A DNA stretch of 64,000 bases from Arthrobacter sp. NicSoilC5 (GCF_019977395.1 NZ_AP024660.1:3906001-3970000); one strand, 5' to 3'; positions 8,646 through 17,439 are shown, numbered from the stretch's first letter. Notes: generated from the letters alone by a model not told the origin. Program-made: numbers and translations.

Positions 8646-8911
8646 TTTAACTCCTGGGCTGGAAAGGGCATGAACTCGCGCCTTTGCCCTGCCAGCCTAC
8701 TGCGGATTTCCGCGGTTTTTTGGCTGGCAAACCTCGCTGGGAAGTTTCGGTTTACCTTAAAACGGGCGGTGTCCGCGCCCGGGTTGCAGGCTCTTCTCCG
8801 GGTCCGCTGCGGCTATTGACCCGTCCGCCCGGCCGGTGCTCTGATGAAGGTGTGGCGCAGGCTGCGCCCTACCTGAAAGAGCACGTCAGGCGAATATACG
8901 GAGGTTGAATC

Positions 8912-9136
8912 ATGAGCACCACCGGACAGCACCCGGACATGCCGCACCTGGACGCCGTCGAAGCGGACCCCGCCTACGACTACGCCGAGGATGCACCGGT
9001 AGACGACGCGGACTGGGACGCGGAGGACGAGTTCATCGACGAGGAAGAGCCGGTGGTCCAGCCGGCCCCGGTAGTCATCGACGCCGAGGACCGCGAGGTC
9101 CCGCTGGATGACGAGGAGCGCGACACGGGGGAGTAG
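8912..9136 (+). CDS. Small, highly acidic protein of unknown function
   Basis: A 74-aa protein with a strong GGAGG ribosome binding site 7 bp before the ATG (8900-8904), which makes it a convincing gene despite its size. About a third of residues are Asp or Glu, with runs such as DDADWDAEDEFIDEEE; it has no Cys, Lys or membrane segment and is presumably disordered. I do not recognise a family. It is monocistronic, bounded by a 266-bp upstream gap and a strong terminator. Possible roles (nucleic-acid mimic, chaperone, cation binder) are guesses only. Confidence 0.75.
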   Translation: MSTTGQHPDMPHLDAVEADPAYDYAEDAPVDDADWDAEDEFIDEEEPVVQPAPVVIDAEDREVPLDDEERDTGE

Positions 9137-9141
9137 GACTT

Positions 9142-9193
9142 ACGACGACGGCACCTCCTTTCGCTGCAGGGCGAAAGGAGGTGCCGTCGTCGT
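9142..9193. terminator. Perfect 23-bp terminator hairpin
   Basis: Arms at 9142-9164 and 9171-9193 are exact reverse complements with loop TGCAGG. It sits between the convergent small acidic gene and the SSS symporter and probably stops both. Each arm contains CCTTTC/GAAAGG next to the loop and ACGACGACGG at the base. Confidence 0.8.
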
Positions 9194-9211
9194 GCGTTCA
9201 ATCCCTGCAGG

Positions 9212-10732
9212 TCAGCAGCCGGCGAGGACTTCCTCCGGAGTGCCTTCCTGCTCCAGCCCGGCAACGCGGCGCTGCCACGCGCGCATGACCGCGGGATCGG
9301 TGGGGCGCGTGAGCAGCGAGGCGGCAACGTACACAACGGCTGAGCTGAGCAGGCCGTAGTAGATGGGTTCGTTGGCGTAGATGCCGTCCAGCGGAACCTC
9401 GGCATTGATCTCAAGGATGATCATGGTCCCCAGGGTCACCACGGAGCCGACCGCCATGGATGCCGCGGCCGCCGGGCCGGTGCCGCGCTTCCACACCAGC
9501 CCGCCGAGGATGGCCACGAGGAGGCCGCCCACCAGGATGTCGTACGCAATGGTCAGGGCCGCGACAACGTCCTTGGTAACGATGGCGATGACAATGGCCA
9601 CGATGCCCAGCGCCAGGACCCAGATCCGGTTGGCCTTGACGTCGTGTTCTGGGTTTTCGGTGTCTCCGGTGTTGACCGTCTTGCCGAACCAGCCGGCCAC
9701 GAACGGCAGGACGTCGGCGCGGGCAACGGTGGCGGCGGCGATCAGGGCGCCGGAGGCGGTGGACATCATGGCCGCCACGGCAGCCGCCAGGACCAGGCCG
9801 CCGATGCCGACGGGCAGGATGTTCTGGGCAACCTCGGCGTAGACGTCGTCCTTCGCGGCGATCTTGACGTTGGATAGTGCAACGTTGGCGGCCATGCCGA
9901 TCAGGGAGCCGGCAACACCGTAGAGGATGCAGTAGATGCCTGCAGTGGCGCCGCCCCAGCGGGCCACCTTGGGGGTCTTGGCGGTGAACACGCGCTGCCA
10001 GATGTCCTGCCCGATCAGCAGGCCCAGGGTGTAGACCACGAAGTAGGTGATGATCGTCTGGATGCCGATGCCGTCGATCTGGAAGAAGCTGGCGTCCACC
10101 CGGCTGCGGATCCCGTCCAGGCCGCCGGCGGCGTTCAGCGTGAAGGGCAGCATCAGGAAGAAGATGCCCACGGTCTTGATGACGAACTGGACCTGGTCCG
10201 CCAGCGTGATGGACCACATGCCGCCGATGGTGGAGTACACCAGCACGATGGCGCCGCCGATGGCAATGGCCAGTGCCCGGTCAAGGCCGAAAAGAACGAC
10301 GAAGATGGTGGCGTAGGCGCCCGTGGAGGTGGCGCAGAGCATCAGCGTGTAGGCGAGCATGACGATGCCGGACGCCTCGGTGGCCCTGCTTCCGTAGCGG
10401 AGCGTGAGCATCTGGGACACCGTGTAGATCTTCAGCTTCTGGATGGTTCCGGCAAAGAGCAGGCTCAGGAGCAGGACGCCCGCACCGATGGCCACCACCA
10501 GCCACATCCCGGAGATGCCGAACTTGTAGCCAAGCCCCACGCCGCCCACGGTGGACGCTCCGCCCAGGACGACTGCGGCCATGGTTCCGGTGTACAGGAA
10601 CGGGCCCAGGCGGCGTCCGGCCACCAGGAAGTCGCTGTTGTTCCTGGTGCGGGACTTGCCCCACCAGCCGAAGGCCAGCATCGCGAGAAGATACACCACC
10701 ACAATGGCGATGTTGATGGCACTTGCATCCAT
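9212..10732 (-). CDS. Sodium:solute symporter (SSS family)
   Basis: A 506-aa SSS permease with about 13 membrane segments. The N-terminus has GWWGKSRTRNNSDFLVAGRRLG, trimmed here to the family mark SDFLVAGRRLGPFL, followed by GGASTVGGVGLGY for Na+ and substrate binding. The frame extends to 10852, but the ATG at 10732 has AAGGAG 8 nt upstream and fits the first helix, so it is the start. It is divergent from the XRE-cupin regulator, with a perfect dyad between them, and near a ureohydrolase and a ThDP enzyme. It may import the nitrogenous substrate of that cluster (agmatine, arginine or guanidino acid). That is inference. Confidence 0.85.
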   Translation of the reverse strand: MDASAINIAIVVVYLLAMLAFGWWGKSRTRNNSDFLVAGRRLGPFLYTGTMAAVVLGGASTVGGVGLGYKFGISGMWLVVAIGAGVLLLSLLFAGTIQKLKIYTVSQMLTLRYGSRATEASGIVMLAYTLMLCATSTGAYATIFVVLFGLDRALAIAIGGAIVLVYSTIGGMWSITLADQVQFVIKTVGIFFLMLPFTLNAAGGLDGIRSRVDASFFQIDGIGIQTIITYFVVYTLGLLIGQDIWQRVFTAKTPKVARWGGATAGIYCILYGVAGSLIGMAANVALSNVKIAAKDDVYAEVAQNILPVGIGGLVLAAAVAAMMSTASGALIAAATVARADVLPFVAGWFGKTVNTGDTENPEHDVKANRIWVLALGIVAIVIAIVTKDVVAALTIAYDILVGGLLVAILGGLVWKRGTGPAAAASMAVGSVVTLGTMIILEINAEVPLDGIYANEPIYYGLLSSAVVYVAASLLTRPTDPAVMRAWQRRVAGLEQEGTPEEVLAGC

Positions 10733-10824
10733 AAATGGCTCCTTGGAGCTGTTGGGGCCGGGTGTGGGACCTTGGGCAGGCACGCCCGGAACCGCCGCGG
10801 ACGAATACGGAGAGGGTCCTGCAA

Positions 10825-10839
10825 TTGCCTTATAGGCAA
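10825..10839. promoter_or_regulatory. Operator-like palindrome between SSS symporter and XRE regulator
   Basis: TTGCCT-TAT-AGGCAA is a perfect dyad with 6-bp arms in the 260-bp divergent gap. On the minus strand it contains TATAAG, which could be the -10 of the symporter gene. It is a likely site for the XRE-cupin protein encoded next to it. Confidence 0.55.
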
Positions 10840-10992
10840 CAGGAGTTTCCAAAGACTAGGGTGTGACGTGAGTGACAGTCAAGGAGGCCGCGCCTGCAGC
10901 CGCGCGGGTGTGGCATGCGCGCGTCACAAAAGCGGTGCCGATTAGTATGGCTCGAGAGGGGAGCCGGACTGCCGGCCGTGAAAGGTTCGTAG

Positions 10993-11568
10993 ATGAAGGC
11001 ACTGCCAGTTGAGCCGAGCAATGTCCCTGTTGCCATCGGCTCCAGGATCCGGGCCGCCAGGCAGTCCCAGCGGCTCACCATCGAGCAGGTCGCGGATGCC
11101 ACCGGGCTGACCAAAGGTTTCCTCAGCCGGGTGGAGCGGGACCTGACATCACCGTCCGTTGCCTCCCTGGTGACGCTGTGCCAGGTGCTCTCCATCTCCA
11201 TCGGCGACCTTTTCGTGGCACCCGAAACCCACCTGACCAAACGCAACGACGGTCCCCGGATCTCGCTTGGCGGCCAGGGCATCGTGGAGCGGCTCCTGAC
11301 GGCCCGCTCGGAGCGGCGGGTGCAAATCATCCAGGCGGTGATCGAGCCGCACGGCCGCGGTGAGTCCGAGCTTTACGCCGTGGACTGCGACGTGGATGTC
11401 CTGCACGTCATCAAGGGGTCCATCAAGCTCATCCTCACCAACGAGGAATACGACCTCGAGACGGGCGACACCGTGACCTTCCCGGGACGGGAACCCCACA
11501 CCTGGGTCAACCCCACCGACAAGCCGGTCGAGGTGCTCTGGGTCCTGGTGCCCGCCGCGAGCCGCTGA
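10993..11568 (+). CDS. XRE-family regulator with C-terminal cupin
   Basis: A 191-aa regulator: Cro/CI-type helix-turn-helix at about residues 15-70 (IGSRIRAARQSQRLTIEQVA, then TGLTKGFLSRVERD) and a single cupin at about 110-188 ending in FPGREPHTWVNPTDKPVEVLWVLVP. This HTH-cupin design is that of PuuR and related regulators of amine and amino-acid use. It lies between the SSS permease (divergent) and the ureohydrolase-ThDP pair (same direction), so it probably senses their substrate. A 29-bp perfect hairpin follows it and should separate it from the agmatinase gene. Confidence 0.9.
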   Translation: MKALPVEPSNVPVAIGSRIRAARQSQRLTIEQVADATGLTKGFLSRVERDLTSPSVASLVTLCQVLSISIGDLFVAPETHLTKRNDGPRISLGGQGIVERLLTARSERRVQIIQAVIEPHGRGESELYAVDCDVDVLHVIKGSIKLILTNEEYDLETGDTVTFPGREPHTWVNPTDKPVEVLWVLVPAASR

Positions 11569-11575
11569 CCTTCCC

Positions 11576-11635
11576 AACTGGGTAGCAGCAGGTGTCGTTA
11601 TGGACCTCCATAACGACACCTGCTGCTACCCAGTT
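11576..11635. terminator. Perfect 29-bp inverted repeat after XRE gene
   Basis: Arms at 11576-11604 and 11607-11635 are exact reverse complements with only CC between them. This is longer than a terminator needs to be and would make a cruciform in DNA. It lies between two genes in the same direction, so it may also attenuate or protect mRNA ends. There is no T tract. Confidence 0.7.
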
Positions 11636-11739
11636 GTGCGCCCGGGGACCTTCTTGTAAACATCTGATGCTCATTAGAAAACCGCGGTGTATGATGGCAG
11701 TCACACAGTCCCCTCAACTCCTCGAAGGAGAGGCCTCCA

Positions 11740-12804
11740 TTGGAAGAGCTGCGCATTGAAGCCAACGGCAACCTTGGCCCCATCGATTCATCCCGGATCC
11801 CCCGCTATGCCGGAGCTGCCACGTATGCCCGCCTTCCGCGGCTGGACCAGGTGGCCAAGGCTGATGTGACGGTGGTGGGCGTGCCTTTCGACTCGGGCGT
11901 TTCCTACCGTCCGGGCGCCCGCTTCGGCGCAAACCACGTCCGCGAGGCCAGCCGCCTGCTGCGCCCCTACAACCCGGCGTGGGACGTCAGCCCGTTCGAG
12001 AACATCCAAGTGGCCGATGCCGGGGACATGGCGGTGAACCCGTTCAACATCAACGAAGCCATTGAGACCATCCAGCAGAACGCACTGGACCTCACGGCCG
12101 CCGGGAGTAAGCTGCTGACCCTGGGCGGGGACCACACCATCGCCCTGCCGCTGCTGCGTGCCGCCGCCGAACGCGCCGGCCAGCCCATCGCCATGCTGCA
12201 CTTCGACGCACACCTGGATACCTGGGACACCTACTTCGGTGCCGAGTACACCCACGGCACCCCCTTCCGCCGCGCAGTGGAAGAGGGCATCCTCGACACC
12301 GAAGCGATCAGCCACATCGGCACTCGCGGCCCGCTGTACGGCAAGAAGGACCTCGACGACGACCACCGCTTTGGGTTCGGCATCGTCACCTCCGCGGACG
12401 TCTACTACCAGGGCGTCCTGGAGACCGTGGCCAAGGTACGGGACCGCATCGGCAACCGCCCGCTGTACATTTCCGTGGACATCGACGTCTTGGACCCGGC
12501 TCACGCCCCCGGCACCGGCACCCCCGAAGCGGGTGGCATTACCAGCCGTGAACTCCTGGAAATTATCCGGGGCTTCCGCGGCATGAACCTGGTGGGCGCC
12601 GACGTCGTCGAAGTCGCGCCCGCCTATGACCACGCCGAGATCACGGGTGTGGCGGCGAGCCACGTCGCGTATGAACTGGTGACTCTCATGGCGGACAACG
12701 CAGTGCCCGGTAGCCGGTTCGGGGCAGAGACCGGGTACCAGGCCCAGGCGCTCGGCCAGGAGGCCCGCCGCCCCGCCGGCTTCGCGGCCGCGGGCAAGGA
12801 GTAG
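11740..12804 (+). CDS. Agmatinase-family ureohydrolase (agmatinase or guanidinobutyrase)
   Basis: A 354-aa Mn2+-dependent ureohydrolase that removes urea from a guanidino compound. The binuclear metal motifs are intact: [18 protein letters not shown] and [19 protein letters not shown]. The start is a TTG at 11740, 9 nt after AAGGAG; no ATG fits the N-terminus. Substrate within the family (agmatine, 4-guanidinobutyrate, guanidinoacetate) cannot be fixed from motifs. The ThDP enzyme 4 bp downstream resembles 2-ketoarginine decarboxylase-type proteins, which would make this a guanidinobutyrase. An XRE-cupin regulator precedes it. Confidence 0.88.
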   Translation: MEELRIEANGNLGPIDSSRIPRYAGAATYARLPRLDQVAKADVTVVGVPFDSGVSYRPGARFGANHVREASRLLRPYNPAWDVSPFENIQVADAGDMAVNPFNINEAIETIQQNALDLTAAGSKLLTLGGDHTIALPLLRAAAERAGQPIAMLHFDAHLDTWDTYFGAEYTHGTPFRRAVEEGILDTEAISHIGTRGPLYGKKDLDDDHRFGFGIVTSADVYYQGVLETVAKVRDRIGNRPLYISVDIDVLDPAHAPGTGTPEAGGITSRELLEIIRGFRGMNLVGADVVEVAPAYDHAEITGVAASHVAYELVTLMADNAVPGSRFGAETGYQAQALGQEARRPAGFAAAGKE

Positions 12805-12808
12805 GGCC

Positions 12809-14521
12809 ATGACGGAATCCGGCGCCGTACCTGTCCCGGAGCAGGGGAGCGGTGCCCGCAACGGCGGGGACCTCGTCGTCGAAACCCTGGAAGCGCTGGG
12901 AGCCAAGACTGTGTTCGGCATTCCGGGCCAGCATGCCCTGGGACTCTTCGATGCCATGGGCCGCGGGAACCTTCGCTTTGTCTCCTCACGGGTGGAGAAC
13001 AACAGCGCCTTCGCCGCGGACGGGTACTCCCGCGCCACCGGCGAAGTGGGCGTGCTGTTCCTGTCCACCGGCCCCGGCGCGCTGACCTCGCTGGCCGGAC
13101 TCCAGGAGGCCTACGCCACCGGCGTCCCCATGGTGGTGGTGGCCAGCCAGATCCCTTTGGAGGGGCTCGGGGCCCGGCGCAAAGGGATGCTGCACCAGCT
13201 CGATGACCAGAAGGCCTCCGCGGCCAACGTCACCAAGAGCCAGCGGCTGATCCAGCACGCCTCAGGCATCCCCTCGGCCATTCAGGACGCCTGGACGGAG
13301 GCCATCTCCTCCCCGCAGGGCCCGGTATGGCTGGAGATCCCGCAGAACGTGCTGCTGGACCCGATTATGGTCCCGCCGGTGGAGGATGCCCTGGCAGAGG
13401 CGGCTGACAACCCGCCGCGCATCGAGCTGGTCCGCGAGGCCGTGAAGTGGCTGGAATCAGCACAGCGCCCGGCCATCATCGCCGGCGGCGGCACGCGCCG
13501 CGGCCGGGCCGAGAAGTCGCTGCTCTCCATTGCGGAGAAGCTGCGGGCTCCAGTCATCTGCACCCCGGGCGGCAACGGCGCATTCCCCTGGAACCACGAG
13601 CTGTCCCTGCAGTCCTGGATCGAGGACCGGTACATGACCGACCTCCTCGAGGACGCCGACGTCCTGGTGGTCATCGGGTCATCCCTGGGCGAGGTCACCT
13701 CCAACTACTTCACCTTTGAGCCGCGCGGCAGGATCATCCAGATCGACGCCGAACCCCGCGTCCTGGAGTCCAACCGGCCAGGCCTGGGCATCCGCGCCGA
13801 CGCCGGCCAGGCGCTCGCGGCGCTTGATGAGGGTCTTGACGCGGCCCTCGAGCCGGGCAGGACAACCACACCGGACTGGCACGGCAGCACCCCGGAAGAG
13901 CTCGTCAAAGAGTCACTTGCCAAGGTCCGCGCCCGGCTGGAATCGCAGGACCTGGCCAAGGAGCTGAAGTTCATGGCGGATATCCGCGAGGCCGTGCCGG
14001 CGGACATGCAGACCTTCTGGGACATGACCATCGCCGCGTACTGGGGCTGGTCCTGCTGGGACGCCCGTGAAGGCCAGTTCCACTCCGCCCAGGGCGCCGG
14101 CGGCCTGGGCTACGCGTTTCCCGGGGCCATCGGTGCTGCCGTGGGGCTGGAGACGCTGGGCAAGCCGGCTGGTTCTGCCCGCGTCCTCGCTGTCTCCGGC
14201 GATGGCTCGTCCATGTACTCCATTGCCGAACTGGCCACCGCGAAGCAGCACAACGTGCCGGTCACCTGGCTGATTGTTGACGACGGCGGCTACGGCATCC
14301 TGCGCGAATACATGGTGGGTGCATTCGGCAAGGCCACCGCCACCGAACTGGCCCGGCCCGACTTCGTGAGGCTCGCCGAATCCTTTGGTGTGCCTGCAAC
14401 GCGGGTTGCCCCGGAGGATGTGGGGGACGCGCTCAGGGCCGGATTCGCTGCGGACGGCCCCAACGTCGTCGTGGTCGAAACCCTCCTGAAGATGTTCGGC
14501 CCCACCCATCTGGCGCCCTGA
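12809..14521 (+). CDS. Thiamine-diphosphate enzyme (acetolactate synthase/2-oxoacid decarboxylase type)
   Basis: A 570-aa ThDP enzyme with the usual three domains. The N-terminal Pyr domain has the activating Glu in SRVENNSAFAADGYSRATG. The C-terminal PP domain has GDGSSMY at about 464 and then IVDDGGYGILREY, where the common NN of the Mg2+-ThDP motif is DD (D491, D492). It starts 4 bp after the ureohydrolase stop and is clearly co-transcribed. Alone it could be called acetolactate synthase-like. With the ureohydrolase and no small ALS subunit, a 2-ketoarginine decarboxylase (AruI-like) role in arginine transaminase catabolism is plausible. A terminator follows. Confidence 0.82.
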   Translation: MTESGAVPVPEQGSGARNGGDLVVETLEALGAKTVFGIPGQHALGLFDAMGRGNLRFVSSRVENNSAFAADGYSRATGEVGVLFLSTGPGALTSLAGLQEAYATGVPMVVVASQIPLEGLGARRKGMLHQLDDQKASAANVTKSQRLIQHASGIPSAIQDAWTEAISSPQGPVWLEIPQNVLLDPIMVPPVEDALAEAADNPPRIELVREAVKWLESAQRPAIIAGGGTRRGRAEKSLLSIAEKLRAPVICTPGGNGAFPWNHELSLQSWIEDRYMTDLLEDADVLVVIGSSLGEVTSNYFTFEPRGRIIQIDAEPRVLESNRPGLGIRADAGQALAALDEGLDAALEPGRTTTPDWHGSTPEELVKESLAKVRARLESQDLAKELKFMADIREAVPADMQTFWDMTIAAYWGWSCWDAREGQFHSAQGAGGLGYAFPGAIGAAVGLETLGKPAGSARVLAVSGDGSSMYSIAELATAKQHNVPVTWLIVDDGGYGILREYMVGAFGKATATELARPDFVRLAESFGVPATRVAPEDVGDALRAGFAADGPNVVVVETLLKMFGPTHLAP

Positions 14522-14522
14522 C

Positions 14523-14592
14523 TTAACGCCCCCTGCAAGCTCCCCCGCTTACCGGATCACCTCCGGCTGAAGTGGGGGAGCTTGGCGTTTAA
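14523..14592 (+). terminator. Terminator after ThDP enzyme
   Basis: A 14-bp arm AAGCTCCCCCGCTT pairs, with one G-T, to its partner ending at 14584; flanking TTAACGCC and GGCGTTTAA extend the stem. Confidence 0.7.
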
Positions 14593-14641
14593 GCCGGCAA
14601 TGCCAGTAACTTCGTTTCCCTAAGCAACCTTTTCCTGATAC

Positions 14642-14658
14642 AGTTGCTTGCAGCAACT
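14642..14658. promoter_or_regulatory. MarR operator palindrome
   Basis: AGTTGCTTGCAGCAACT is a near-perfect 17-bp palindrome (AGTTGC/GCAACT arms) 17 bp before the marR ATG. It repeats the AGTTGCTTGC string of the operator region at 440-501. It is probably bound by the MarR encoded downstream to repress the MarR-DHA2 operon. Confidence 0.65.
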
Positions 14659-14675
14659 AATTCTTAGGGAGCATC

Positions 14676-15164
14676 ATGTCTGTCGCACCGGCCACCGCAG
14701 CCGACCTCGTCAGCCACATCTATGACCTCCAGCGTGCACTGCGCTGCGTGACCATGATCAACGTCAAAGGCCAGGACACCGGGATCGCCCTCCAGGGCGT
14801 ACTCAAGTTCATCGGCGAAGGGGAGACCCGCGCAGCGCACCTGGCCGAGCGCCTGGGGGTCAGCGCGCCGGTGCTCAGCCGGCACGTGGCCGAGCTGGCT
14901 GACGCAGGCCTGGTGCTTCGCATGCCGGATCCGGACGATGGCCGGGCCCAGCTGCTGGCACTTTCCCCGCGGGGCAAGGAGAAGCTGGCGGAGCTGGTGC
15001 GGCACCGGGCGGAAACGCTCCAGGCGTACCTGTCGGACTGGAATGAAGACGACGCCGTTGCAACAGCCGCGATGCTGAACAAGCTGACGGCATCCCTGAA
15101 GAATTCCATCCGGGCAAGGGCGGCCGGAACCACCACCGAACAGAAAAACGCAGGAGTCCATTAA
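14676..15164 (+). CDS. MarR-family regulator of downstream DHA2 pump
   Basis: A 162-aa MarR protein. Winged helix: RAAHLAERLGVSAPVLSRHV as recognition region, then DAGLVLRMPDPDDGRAQLLALS as wing. The ATG follows TAGGGAG. Its TAA overlaps the ATG of the DHA2 transporter, so both are translated from one message. The 17-bp palindrome just upstream suggests autoregulation with release by a drug-like ligand. Confidence 0.92.
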   Translation: MSVAPATAADLVSHIYDLQRALRCVTMINVKGQDTGIALQGVLKFIGEGETRAAHLAERLGVSAPVLSRHVAELADAGLVLRMPDPDDGRAQLLALSPRGKEKLAELVRHRAETLQAYLSDWNEDDAVATAAMLNKLTASLKNSIRARAAGTTTEQKNAGVH

Positions 15165-17374
15165 TGGCTAACGTCACCGCCGCCGCCGCGGACCAGGAGC
15201 AGGAGCGCCAGCGCGAACGCACCGCCAGACAGGAATCGCGGCAATCCAAGCGCCACGAACCGGGCGCGCCCATGAACCACCGGCAGATCATGGAGGCCCT
15301 GACCGGCCTCCTCGCTGCCTTCTTCACCGCCATCCTCAGCAGCACCATCGTTGCCAACGCGCTGCCCACCATCATGTCCGAGCTCAAGGGCACGCAAACG
15401 GACTTCGCGTGGGTCATCACGGCGGCACTGCTGGCCAACGCGGCCACCACCCCCATCTGGGGCAAGCTGGCAGACCTTTTCGACAAGAAGGTCCTGGTCC
15501 AGCTCAGCATCGTGATCTTCGTGGCCGGCTCGGTCATGGCAGGCTTCTCCGAAAACATCCCGTTCCTGCTCACCGCCCGCGTGATCCAGGGCATCGCCAT
15601 GGGCGGCCTCACCGCCCTGGCCCAGGCGATCATCGGCTCCATCATCCCGCCGCGCGAACGCGGCAAATACTCCGGCTACATGGGCGCCGTCATGGCCGTC
15701 GGCACCGCCGGCGGCCCGCTGCTGGGCGGTTTCATCGTGGACAGCTCACTCGGCTGGCGCTGGACCTTCTTCGTCTGCGTGCCGCTCGCCGTCGTCGCGC
15801 TGATCCTGCTCCAGGTCACGCTGAAGATCCCGCACGTCCGCCGTCCTGCCAAGATTGACTGGTTCGGCGCCATCCTGTTGACCTCCGGCGTCAGCCTGCT
15901 CCTGATCTGGGTTTCCTTCGCCGGGAAGGCCGACTACTACGACTGGTGGTCCTGGCAGTCGGCCGTCATGGTGGGCGGCGGCGTCCTGCTGCTCGCACTG
16001 CTGGTCCTGGTTGAGTCCAAGGTGTCCGCACCGATCATCCCGCTGAAGATCATCTCCGAGCGCACCACGGCGCTGGCCATCGTGGCTTCCGTGGCCGTCG
16101 GCGTTGCCATGTTCGGTTCCTCCACCTTCCTGGGCCAGTACTACCAGGTGGCCCGCGGTGCAACGCCCACCGAGGCCGGCCTGCTCACCCTGCCCATGAT
16201 CGCCGGCAACCTCGTCGGCTCGGTGGTCTCCGGCCAGCTCATCAGCCGCTACGGCAAGTGGAAGCGCTTCCTGATCGGCGGCACCATCCTGCTGATCGGC
16301 GGCCTGGCCCTCGCCGGCACCATGGACCACACCACCGAACTCTGGCTGACCGGCCTTTACACCGGCATCTTCGGCATCGGCCTGGGCATGCTCATGCAGA
16401 ACCTGGTCCTCGCCGTCCAGAACACCGTCCAGGCCAAGGACATTGGCTCCGCCAGCGCCTCCGTGGCCTTCTTCCGCTCCGTCGGCGGTGCCATCGGCGT
16501 GTCCGTCCTGGGCGCCGTCATGGCAAACCACGTCAAGGACCTGGCCACCGACGGGCTCGCCAAGCTGGGCATCCCGGCCGGCGGAAACAGCGGTGCCACG
16601 CTGGACCTCAAGGACCTGCCTGCACCGATCGCGGACGTCATGCGCGCCGCCTACGGTGATGCCACGGCCGGCATCTTCATGATCTCCGCCGTGGTGAGCG
16701 CCGTTGCCCTCATCGCCGTGATTTTCATCAACGAAGTGCCGCTGCGCAAGACGGTCGACATCACCCCCGAGGCCACGCTGCAGGCCAACGCGGCCGGTGA
16801 AGCGGGCATGACGGCCATGACCGGCCAGCTGCCCATGGTCTCCGCTGCCGCGCCGGACAGAGGCGCCCCCGCCGGGGAGATCACCCCCCGGAGCGCCGTG
16901 CGGACTGCCGCGGCTCCCGCAAAAATGTACGACGCCGGTGCTGCCGCGGCGGCAGCAGCGTCCGGCAGGGTTGCCACGGAAGACTTCGAGGAAGTCTTTG
17001 CACGCAGCTTCCGCTCGGAAGAGCTGGACCTGCGGTCCGCGGACAACGTGGACAAAGCCGCCAACGCGATTGCCAGCGCCGCTGACACCCTGCAGAAGCT
17101 GCAGGACACCCAGCATCTTCTGGCCCGCCAGCAGGCCGAACTGGGAACCATGGTGCTGGACATCCAGGAACAGCTGCGCTCCCAGCAGGAGGTGGCTGCC
17201 AGGCAGGCCGCCACGGCGGCAGAGCTCAGCCGGCTGCAGCGCAAGCTGCTGAAGGAACGCAAGATCCAGGCAGCAGCCGCGCTGTACCTGGCCGGTCACG
17301 GCCGGCACAGTGCCGCAGCCCCGACTGCCACTCCGTCCGCCGATGATTCTTCGGAGCCGAACCAGGGACTGTAG
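15164..17374 (+). CDS. MFS multidrug transporter, DHA2 (EmrB/QacA) type, with long C-terminal tail
   Basis: A 736-aa transporter. Residues ~1-40 are a charged soluble leader; ~45-530 hold 14 predicted helices of the DHA2 family, with ALPTIMSELKGTQTDFAWVI near helix 1 and RVIQGIAMGGLTALAQAIIG in helix 4. The last ~190 residues are soluble: an Ala-rich linker followed by a Gln/Glu/Ala/Leu-rich coiled coil (TLQKLQDTQHLLARQQAELG onward). Most DHA2 proteins end soon after helix 14. Start overlaps the MarR stop, so the pump is under that repressor. The exported compound is unknown. Confidence 0.88.
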   Translation: MANVTAAAADQEQERQRERTARQESRQSKRHEPGAPMNHRQIMEALTGLLAAFFTAILSSTIVANALPTIMSELKGTQTDFAWVITAALLANAATTPIWGKLADLFDKKVLVQLSIVIFVAGSVMAGFSENIPFLLTARVIQGIAMGGLTALAQAIIGSIIPPRERGKYSGYMGAVMAVGTAGGPLLGGFIVDSSLGWRWTFFVCVPLAVVALILLQVTLKIPHVRRPAKIDWFGAILLTSGVSLLLIWVSFAGKADYYDWWSWQSAVMVGGGVLLLALLVLVESKVSAPIIPLKIISERTTALAIVASVAVGVAMFGSSTFLGQYYQVARGATPTEAGLLTLPMIAGNLVGSVVSGQLISRYGKWKRFLIGGTILLIGGLALAGTMDHTTELWLTGLYTGIFGIGLGMLMQNLVLAVQNTVQAKDIGSASASVAFFRSVGGAIGVSVLGAVMANHVKDLATDGLAKLGIPAGGNSGATLDLKDLPAPIADVMRAAYGDATAGIFMISAVVSAVALIAVIFINEVPLRKTVDITPEATLQANAAGEAGMTAMTGQLPMVSAAAPDRGAPAGEITPRSAVRTAAAPAKMYDAGAAAAAAASGRVATEDFEEVFARSFRSEELDLRSADNVDKAANAIASAADTLQKLQDTQHLLARQQAELGTMVLDIQEQLRSQQEVAARQAATAAELSRLQRKLLKERKIQAAAALYLAGHGRHSAAAPTATPSADDSSEPNQGL

Positions 17375-17439
17375 CCGGCCTGCAAGCCAGCAGTAAGCCG
17401 TCCCTGCCGGGGCCGGCCAAGCCCCCGACGGATAGCAAC

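Noticed and set aside
11740..14521. Clavam-type biosynthesis (carboxyethylarginine synthase plus proclavaminate amidinohydrolase)
   Set aside because: The same two enzyme families occur there, but beta-lactam synthetase and clavaminate synthase genes are missing; catabolism is simpler.
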